Under the pieces are notes generated by a model. That model saw only the letters and a list, made by a program, of their open reading frames with translations. It was not told the origin of the DNA and made no database searches. The position numbers and the translations under genes were made by a program. This document shows positions 17,011-21,605 of a stretch of DNA of 23,759 nucleotides, piece by piece (position 1 is the stretch's first letter; every line of letters begins with the position of its first letter). Origin of the DNA: Soehngenia sp035406565. Lineage in GTDB: Bacteria > Bacillota > Clostridia > Tissierellales > Tissierellaceae. The stretch lies in assembly GCA_035406565.1 (NCBI GenBank), contig DAONLG010000011.1, positions 1-23,759 of the forward strand, written 5' to 3'.

Positions 17011-17060
17011 ATATAAAAAATTATACCCTATACAGGTATGCCTGTATAGGGTATAATTTT
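17011..17060 (-). terminator. Terminator of the encapsulin operon, 20-bp perfect stem
   Basis: Bases 17017-17036 are perfectly complementary to 17041-17060, with the 4-base loop TATG. On the minus strand the hairpin is followed by TTTTTTATATA, and it begins 6 bases after the encapsulin stop. The core ATACCC...GGGTAT dyad could also bind a regulator of the ccdA promoter that overlaps it; that part is speculation. Confidence 0.85.
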
Positions 17061-17065
17061 AAGTT

Positions 17066-17845
17066 TTATTCAAATTTCACTACTATATTTGGATCTAATA
17101 CTCTAAAAGTAAATGACTCAGTTGCAAAAAACTTAATTTTATCATCATCTGCTTCTAAAAAACCTATTGCAAAATCTTGTCCTATAGTGAGCTCTAAGTC
17201 TTCTGAATCAAATGGCACTAAAAAAGCTCCTTTAACTGCTTTGGATACATAAATATCTCCATCGATGAGCTTTGATATTTTCTTTTCTAACGGATAGCCA
17301 TTGTCATTTAATATGATGTTTTTATATTCTTCTTCACCTACTACAAGGGCATATGGTATAGCAGCGTAAGCTTCTCTTAATTGTGATATTCCCTTAGCAA
17401 TAGAGTTAACTATTGAATCTCTATCTTTTCCAAATGGAATTGCTTTTTTACTAGCTTTATCTAATCCTTCTATGCTTACATCTACAAGTCCATAGTAAAC
17501 TGCCTTTTCTTCAAATAGAGCTAATTTCTTCATTGCATCTTCCAAAGGTGTTAAGTCAGGGTCTTTTGCTCCTCGAACTATATTATCTAATTCTTTTCTA
17601 TCTAACTCGAACTCCACTCTAGCCTCTGTGAGTGGTTTTACAGCGTAGTTTGAATAAAAAATCGCATCTGCTTCCTTTATTTCCTCTAGTCTTCCTTCCC
17701 CTACAGCATTGAAGTCCAGTCCCTTAGGTCCTTTAACTTTAACTACTTTTCTAGCTGTAAGATAACTTTTAAGGACTTCTTTAGCTCTTTCATCTATTTC
17801 TTCCCAGACTTTATCTGATATTGGAGCCATATTTCTGTTAAGCAT
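17066..17845 (-). CDS. Family 1 encapsulin shell protein (259 aa)
   Basis: The capsid-like protein of a nanocompartment with an HK97 phage fold. It matches known encapsulins (Thermotoga maritima, linocin M18/CFP29) along its length: N-terminal MAPISDKVWEEIDERAKEVL, the KVKGPKGLDF segment, ELDNIVRGAKDPDLTPLEDA, PYALVVGEEEY, YPLEKKI, and the C-terminal LTIGQDFAIGF and ATESFTFRVLDP. No signal peptide is present. The ribosome site AGGAGG overlaps the stop of the cargo gene, 12 bases upstream. The partner gene shows that it packages an iron-oxidising ferritin-like protein. A strong terminator follows directly. Confidence 0.96.
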   Translation of the reverse strand: MLNRNMAPISDKVWEEIDERAKEVLKSYLTARKVVKVKGPKGLDFNAVGEGRLEEIKEADAIFYSNYAVKPLTEARVEFELDRKELDNIVRGAKDPDLTPLEDAMKKLALFEEKAVYYGLVDVSIEGLDKASKKAIPFGKDRDSIVNSIAKGISQLREAYAAIPYALVVGEEEYKNIILNDNGYPLEKKISKLIDGDIYVSKAVKGAFLVPFDSEDLELTIGQDFAIGFLEADDDKIKFFATESFTFRVLDPNIVVKFE

Positions 17846-17857
17846 ATTATCCTCCTC

Positions 17858-18199
17858 CTATTTCATATCTCCTATTCCTAAATCTTTGTCTTTTTCATTT
17901 GTTTCTGAAGCACTTTCCTCTACTTCTAGAAGATTTTCTGTAGTGAACAGGTATTTTCTTAAGTTTTCATCCCATACGCCCATATTTCTTCTTAGCCATT
18001 CTAAAGTCATGACCGCATGCTCAATCTCTTCATCTCTGTTATGAGCTAAAACTTCTTTCAATGTCTCATCTTCTGTTGCAGATACTCTTTGGTTATACCA
18101 GTCAACTGCTTCTATTTCCTCTTTTAAACTCATCAAGGCTCTCGTGATATCTAGTGTTTTTTCATCCATTCTCTCTACTGGTTCATGATACTGTGTCAT
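17858..18199 (-). CDS. Encapsulated ferritin-like protein (EncFtn) with cargo-loading peptide (113 aa)
   Basis: A half-size ferritin that builds a ferroxidase centre between two subunits and delivers mineralised iron inside encapsulin. The sequence closely follows the Rhodospirillum rubrum EncFtn: KEEIEAVDWYNQRV and HNRDEEIEHAVMTLEWLRRN. Putative iron ligands are Glu28, Glu58 and His61, with Trp34 and Tyr35 also kept. After a polar linker (92-105) the protein ends in DLGIGDMK, which fits the C-terminal peptide that docks cargo to encapsulin. I choose ATG 18199 because GGAGGG lies 6 bases upstream; the longer frame from 18217 would cover it. It is 12 bases from the shell gene and 65 bases after the peroxiredoxin. 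Confidence 0.95.
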   Translation of the reverse strand: MTQYHEPVERMDEKTLDITRALMSLKEEIEAVDWYNQRVSATEDETLKEVLAHNRDEEIEHAVMTLEWLRRNMGVWDENLRKYLFTTENLLEVEESASETNEKDKDLGIGDMK

Positions 18200-18264
18200 A
18201 TATATCCCTCCAAACATTTTATCGCTTCATCTTGAATTTACCCTTGCAAAAAATTTTTAAACAA

Positions 18265-18720
18265 CTAGCTTGTAAGATTTTCTTTAATGTATTCCAAAAC
18301 TTCTTCTGGGTGTTTCTGAGGCTTTACATTTCTAAATTCCTTTACTAATTCCCCAAATTTATTGAATACAAATGTGCTTCTTTCTATTCCTTTAACTTCT
18401 TTTCCAAACATTTTCTTGTTTTTTAAAACCCCATACTTTTCTAAAACTTCTCCTGTTTCATCAGTCAACAATATAAAATTCAAGTCATTTTTTTTCTTGA
18501 ATTTTTGATGTGACTCCTTAGAGTCTCTGCTTATACCGATAATAACAGTATTGTGTTTTTCAAACTCCTGACTTAGATCCCTAAATCCGGTTGCCTCAAT
18601 TGTTCAGCCTGGCGTATTATCTTTTGGATAAAAATAAACCACGACATTTTTCCCTCTGAAGTCTTCTAAAGAAACCTCTCCTAAAGAATCAGACATCAAT
18701 GTAAAATCGTATTTACCCAA
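18265..18720 (-). CDS. bcp: Selenocysteine peroxiredoxin, Bcp/PrxQ-like (151 aa, in-frame UGA = Sec39)
   Basis: Reduces peroxides in the cytoplasm. The frame from TTG 18720 (AGGAGGGG 6 bases upstream, in-frame TAG 15 bases upstream) reads through one TGA at 18606-18604 to the stop at 18265. The TGA falls in PKDNTPG-U-TIEATGFRD, where Bcp proteins have the peroxidatic Cys (PGCT), so it must be read as selenocysteine. Both sides are well-conserved Bcp: LEDFRGKNVVVYFYPKD before; IIGISRDS, LLTDETGEVLEKYGV and ERSTFVFNKFG after. A SECIS-like hairpin lies 23 bases after the TGA. The usual resolving Cys, five residues on, is Thr, and the protein has no Cys at all, so it should work as a one-Sec enzyme. 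It follows the GNAT gene by 12 bases. Automatic annotation would call it a truncated gene or pseudogene. Confidence 0.92.
18567..18590 (-). promoter_or_regulatory. Bacterial SECIS-like element for Sec39
   Basis: In the mRNA, a 7-bp stem (GAUUUAG with CUAAGUC, one G-U pair) closes a GGAU loop, and a further CC/GG pair stacks below a G-A mismatch. The loop begins 23 bases after the UGA and starts with two G residues. Both fit the known bacterial rule: apical loop about 16-37 bases downstream with a G among its first two bases. Confidence 0.75.
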
Positions 18721-18732
18721 AACTATCCCCTC

Positions 18733-19182
18733 CTATGAAATTACCATTTTCAATCTATTAACTCTCCTATCACTTTCAACTAATGATTTTGTCTCCCCTA
18801 CTTTTATCGCACCCATTTTTTCATAAAATGGCATTGCTTCATTAGAAGCGACAAAATCTAGTTCTAAAATACCTCTGTTTTTACAAAATTCTATTAAGTG
18901 GTCCCAAAGTATTTTGCCGTATCCTTTTCTTATATAGGAGGGATCAATATAAAAATACTCTAAAATGACACCTTCGCTGCTTTCTATGATACTATAAAAT
19001 CCGATTATTTTATCTTCTTCTAAGACAAAAGTCGGGTTATTTATGATAAAGTCCTCGCTTATTTTATATATGGTTTTAAAAGTATCAAGAAATTTTTTAT
19101 CATAACCCCAATAAGCTTCTGATTCAACAGCTAGATCTGTTAAAATATCAGCTTCAGTTGGATAAGCTCTTCGTATATTCAT
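18733..19182 (-). CDS. GNAT-family N-acetyltransferase (149 aa)
   Basis: A cytoplasmic acetyl-CoA-dependent acetyltransferase. It has the GNAT layout: an N-terminal RRAYPTEADILTDLAVES, strands FVLEEDKIIGFYSI and VILEYFYIDPSY, and the acetyl-CoA loop IRKGYGK at the start of a helix, followed by LDFVASNEAMPFYEKMGA. The start is ATG 19182, with AAGGAG 8 bases upstream; a GTG nine bases earlier would overlap the ribosome site. The substrate is not predictable. It is the first gene before the peroxiredoxin (12 bases apart), and may head the unit with peroxiredoxin, EncFtn and encapsulin. Confidence 0.87.
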   Translation of the reverse strand: MNIRRAYPTEADILTDLAVESEAYWGYDKKFLDTFKTIYKISEDFIINNPTFVLEEDKIIGFYSIIESSEGVILEYFYIDPSYIRKGYGKILWDHLIEFCKNRGILELDFVASNEAMPFYEKMGAIKVGETKSLVESDRRVNRLKMVIS

Positions 19183-19220
19183 ATTTTTCACTCCTTTTTA
19201 ACATTTTATACCCAAAACTA

Positions 19221-19254
19221 AAAAAATATAGACCATAATGGTCTATATTTTTTA
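19221..19254. terminator. Terminator of the DAACS transporter gene
   Basis: Bases 19221-19234 pair perfectly with 19240-19253 (14 bp, loop ATAAT). A run of six T follows on the minus strand within the stem, and the structure is nearly symmetric. It lies 12 bases after the stop of the transporter and before the GNAT gene. Confidence 0.85.
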
Positions 19255-19265
19255 CTAATCTATAT

Positions 19266-20468
19266 CTATTCTATATCTATATCTACTAATTTTTCTTTTG
19301 GCTCTAATTTGAACCCTGAAATTTTATTTACAATTATTGCTATAGCTCCGTCACCTGTTACGTTGCAAGCAGTCCCAAAACTATCTTGCGCAAGATATAG
19401 AGCTATCATAAGTGAAAGCATAGTCTGATCAAAACCCAATATGCTCTCTAATATGCCCAATGCAGCCATGACAGCCCCGCCAGGTACTCCTGGTGCTGCA
19501 ACCATAGTAACACCCAATGCAAGTATAAATCCAAAGTAAGTTCCAAAGCTTAGAGGTATGTTATTTAACATCATGATTGCCATAGAACAGCTAACTAGTG
19601 TGATCGTACTCCCAGAAAGGTGTATAGTCGCACATAGAGGGATAACAAACTCCGCCACTCCTTCATTAACTCCATTTTTCTTAGTTTGTACTAAAGTTAC
19701 AGGTATAGTCGCTGCAGATGATTGAGTCCCTATTGCAGTTAAATATGCGGGTATCATCCCTTTTAAAAGTTTAAATGGATTTGCTTTTGCTATAGATCCT
19801 GCTACACTGTACTGGATTATGAGTATTAATATGTGAAGTGCTATAACTAATATAAACACTCTTGAGAAAACGCTTAAAATCATTGCTGTCTGCCCTGAAA
19901 AAGTAAGATTTGCGAATATCCCCATGATGTGAATTGGCAGTAGTGGAATGATGATTTCGGATATCAATTTGCTCACTATGCTTTGGAACTCATCCATAAA
20001 TCCTTTTATGTGTTTTGAATCTATGGCAGCCATTCCTATCCCCAGTGTAAACGCTATTACAAGTGCTGTCATTACATCCATGATTGGGGGAATACTCATT
20101 TCAATAAAAGATGCCGCCATTGTTTCTTCACCTATTCCACTTACATCAAATGTACCTTCTGTTAAAAAAGTAGGCAGTATAAGTGAGTTTGCAAAGTAAG
20201 CAACCGTTCCTGAAAAAATAGTTGAAAGATATGCAATACCAGCAGTTATTGCAAGAATTCTTCCTGCGCCTTTACCTAATTCGCCAATCCCAGGGGCGAT
20301 AAACCCAATGATGATCAGTGGGATTGCAAAGCCTAAGAACTGTCCAAAGACTGCATTAAATGTGGCTAGTACTCTAACCAATGTTTCTGGAAATACCATC
20401 CCAAATATAATACCTAAGATAATTGCAATGATTAGTCTTGGCAGTAAGCCAATCTTTTTCTTTTTCAT
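19266..20468 (-). CDS. Dicarboxylate/amino acid:cation symporter, DAACS family (400 aa)
   Basis: A polytopic membrane carrier that takes up an amino acid or related acid with Na+ or H+. The two re-entrant hairpin regions are clear: TQSSAATIPVTL (HP1) and APGVPGGAVMAALG (HP2). The TM7 sodium motif, usually NMDGT, reads HLSGS, and TM8 has QDSFGTACNVTGD. Aligned with GltPh, the amino-group Asp394 is kept (Asp362), as are Asn401 (Asn369) and the sodium Asp405 (Asp373), but Arg397, which binds the side-chain carboxylate, is Gly365. Glutamate or aspartate is therefore an unlikely substrate; a small neutral amino acid fits better. A strong AGGAGG precedes the ATG, and a promoter lies in the 76-bp repeat just upstream. 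Confidence 0.9.
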   Translation of the reverse strand: MKKKKIGLLPRLIIAIILGIIFGMVFPETLVRVLATFNAVFGQFLGFAIPLIIIGFIAPGIGELGKGAGRILAITAGIAYLSTIFSGTVAYFANSLILPTFLTEGTFDVSGIGEETMAASFIEMSIPPIMDVMTALVIAFTLGIGMAAIDSKHIKGFMDEFQSIVSKLISEIIIPLLPIHIMGIFANLTFSGQTAMILSVFSRVFILVIALHILILIIQYSVAGSIAKANPFKLLKGMIPAYLTAIGTQSSAATIPVTLVQTKKNGVNEGVAEFVIPLCATIHLSGSTITLVSCSMAIMMLNNIPLSFGTYFGFILALGVTMVAAPGVPGGAVMAALGILESILGFDQTMLSLMIALYLAQDSFGTACNVTGDGAIAIIVNKISGFKLEPKEKLVDIDIE

Positions 20469-20489
20469 TTTTCTCCTCCTTTTTTTTCG

Positions 20490-20565
20490 TATCTTAATTG
20501 TTTAATTTATCACAATTTTTATTCTATTTCAACCCCTTTTAGAATTTGTAAGGAATTTTTAATAA
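20490..20565. repeat. 76-bp direct repeat, copy A (upstream of DAACS gene)
   Basis: Identical in every base to 21440-21515. On the minus strand it holds a promoter for the transporter, and an 18-bp Rex-like dyad. At its right end it runs directly into a fragment of the chemoreceptor gene. Confidence 0.95.
20504..20532 (-). promoter_or_regulatory. Putative promoter of the DAACS gene with Rex-like dyad over the -10
   Basis: On the minus strand TTGAAA and TAAATT are spaced 17 bases apart, about 36 bases before the ATG. The -10 is covered by the dyad TTGTTTAATTTATCACAA (20498-20515), whose half-sites differ by one base each from Rex-type TTGTTAA and TTCACAA. The Rex link is inference. Confidence 0.5.
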
Positions 20566-20631
20566 ATGGGCAAAGAAAAAAGAAATGAAGTGATGAGGAA
20601 AAATGGCTGGAATCCAGATAAATTAATCACT
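20565..20631 (+). pseudogene. 67-bp fragment of the H-NOX chemoreceptor gene (codons 17-38)
   Basis: Identical to 21653-21719 inside the intact chemoreceptor gene. It is joined directly to the 76-bp promoter copy, so the ~137 bases that separate these two parts in the intact locus, including the sigma-28 promoter, are missing. The remnant reads MGKEKRNEVMRKNGWNPDKL and ends at a TAA a few codons after the identity stops (20641-20643). It is almost certainly non-functional. Confidence 0.92.
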
Positions 20632-20639
20632 TTCATTTC

Positions 20640-20767
20640 TTAACTCTTATTATTTTAGCTATTAATATCCCTTTTGCAATATCATCCATTTTTATCAGAG
20701 CATACATATATTGTACTTTTATTGTACTTTTATTGTACTTTTAGTTACTATTGTTATATCTTATTTG
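20640..20767. other. Unassigned intergenic sequence with three 11-bp tandem repeats
   Basis: No convincing gene, terminator or promoter is seen. Bases 20710-20742 are three perfect tandem copies of attgtactttt. The stretch separates the chemoreceptor fragment from the 3' end of the lipoprotein gene. Confidence 0.7.
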
Positions 20768-21331
20768 TTACTTTTTATCAAATAAGTTTTTAAATTCTTC
20801 CAAATCAACATATTTTATACGTCGCCCTTGCTCAGTATCTACCATATCTAATAAGATATATATTTCCTTTTCATCATTTTTATTATCTACATTTGTAAAT
20901 TTTATCTTGGCCGAATATGAATCTGAATCATTGGTTTTTTTAAGTTCTTCAATACTGTATTGGACTTCTTTGTATTCTTTCAAATATAAATTTGGTAATA
21001 ATCTGTTCTTAATTAATCTATCAATTTCTTCTACTGTTAAAATTTCTTCCCATGTTTTCATCCAAGAATCATCATCTAAATTGTTTAACGTTTCTAGATC
21101 TATTTCATCTTTACCTAATCTAATCATTTCTGCATCTAATTTTTCAATTAAATTTTCCCAATCTTCTTCAGAATAATTAAATTGTTCAAAATATGAATTT
21201 AAAAAACTCTCTATTACCTCTTTATCTTCATCTGGTATATTTTCTTCATCATTTGAATTTATGCAAGATGTTAAAAGGATCACAATTAATAAATTTACTA
21301 GAACTATGGATATTATTTTTATTTTTCTCAT
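20768..21331 (-). CDS. Putative lipoprotein of unknown function (187 aa)
   Basis: I do not recognise the mature domain. The N-terminus MRKIKIISIVLVNLLIVILL followed by TSC is a lipoprotein signal with the lipidated cysteine at residue 23, so the protein should be anchored outside the cytoplasmic membrane. The rest is very acidic, rich in Glu, Asp, Asn and Leu, first helical (residues 35-115), then with strands such as VQYSIEEL, YSAKIKFTNV and KEIYILLDMVD that could form a small sheet domain. The pattern resembles small DUF4878- or NTF2-like lipoproteins, but this is a guess. GGAGG is 14 bases upstream of the ATG, rather far. The gene is flanked by two copies of a promoter repeat and may be a recent insertion. 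Confidence 0.75.
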   Translation of the reverse strand: MRKIKIISIVLVNLLIVILLTSCINSNDEENIPDEDKEVIESFLNSYFEQFNYSEEDWENLIEKLDAEMIRLGKDEIDLETLNNLDDDSWMKTWEEILTVEEIDRLIKNRLLPNLYLKEYKEVQYSIEELKKTNDSDSYSAKIKFTNVDNKNDEKEIYILLDMVDTEQGRRIKYVDLEEFKNLFDKK

Positions 21332-21439
21332 ATCTTAGTTTAGCGCCTCCTTTACCTATATAAAAACTCCCAAATCGAACTTCTTATGAATCTAATTTTT
21401 ATTAATTTGTATACTAATATTATTTTAATCTTATCGCTT

Positions 21440-21515
21440 TATCTTAATTGTTTAATTTATCACAATTTTTATTCTATTTCAACCCCTTTTAGAATTTGTA
21501 AGGAATTTTTAATAA
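21440..21515. repeat. 76-bp direct repeat, copy B (between lipoprotein and chemoreceptor)
   Basis: Identical to 20490-20565. It lies in the 274-bp divergent gap between the lipoprotein gene and the chemoreceptor. Confidence 0.95.
21454..21482 (-). promoter_or_regulatory. Putative promoter of the lipoprotein gene (copy B of the repeat promoter)
   Basis: The same TTGAAA-N17-TAAATT arrangement and Rex-like dyad (21448-21465) as before the DAACS gene. Here it would give a leader of about 115 bases ahead of the lipoprotein ATG. Confidence 0.4.
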
Positions 21516-21536
21516 TGGTAAATTTTAACTTGTCAT

Positions 21537-21562
21537 TTAATAATTTCTAAATTAGCCGATAT
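21537..21562 (+). promoter_or_regulatory. Sigma-28 (SigD/FliA) type promoter of the chemoreceptor gene
   Basis: GCCGATAT at 21555-21562 is an exact match to the -10 element of flagellar sigma factor SigD. A TTAA at 21537-21540 stands 14 bases before it, close to the TAAA -35 element. The start of transcription would be near 21569, about 37 bases before the ATG. Confidence 0.7.
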
Positions 21563-21605
21563 GAATAAACAGGAATAATATACTAACACTAAGAGGATGG
21601 TGAAT

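Noticed and set aside
18265..18483. A separate 72-residue ORF starting MNFILLTDETGEVL, as if the peroxiredoxin were a truncated gene or pseudogene
   Set aside because: The same frame continues upstream through a single TGA to a TTG with a strong ribosome site, with conserved peroxiredoxin sequence on both sides and a SECIS-like hairpin. Readthrough as selenocysteine explains it better than decay.
20566..20643. A 25-codon ORF beginning MGKEKRNEVMRKNGWN, as a small expressed peptide
   Set aside because: It is an exact copy of internal codons of the chemoreceptor, has only a distant AAGGA, and lacks the sigma-28 promoter. A duplicated gene fragment is the simpler reading.
20643..20707. A 24-codon minus-strand ORF, MYALIKMDDIAKGILIAKII
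   Set aside because: There is no ribosome site and no similarity to anything recognised; chance in AT-rich DNA is enough.
20751..21176. A 141-residue plus-strand ORF opposite the lipoprotein gene
   Set aside because: It is Ser/Phe/Ile-rich, a typical shadow of an acidic minus-strand gene, has no ribosome site, and the opposite strand has a convincing lipoprotein signal and start.
20490..21515. The paired 76-bp repeats as ends of an insertion sequence or composite transposon
   Set aside because: The repeats are direct, contain a promoter rather than terminal inverted repeats, and no transposase lies between them. Segmental duplication fits better.
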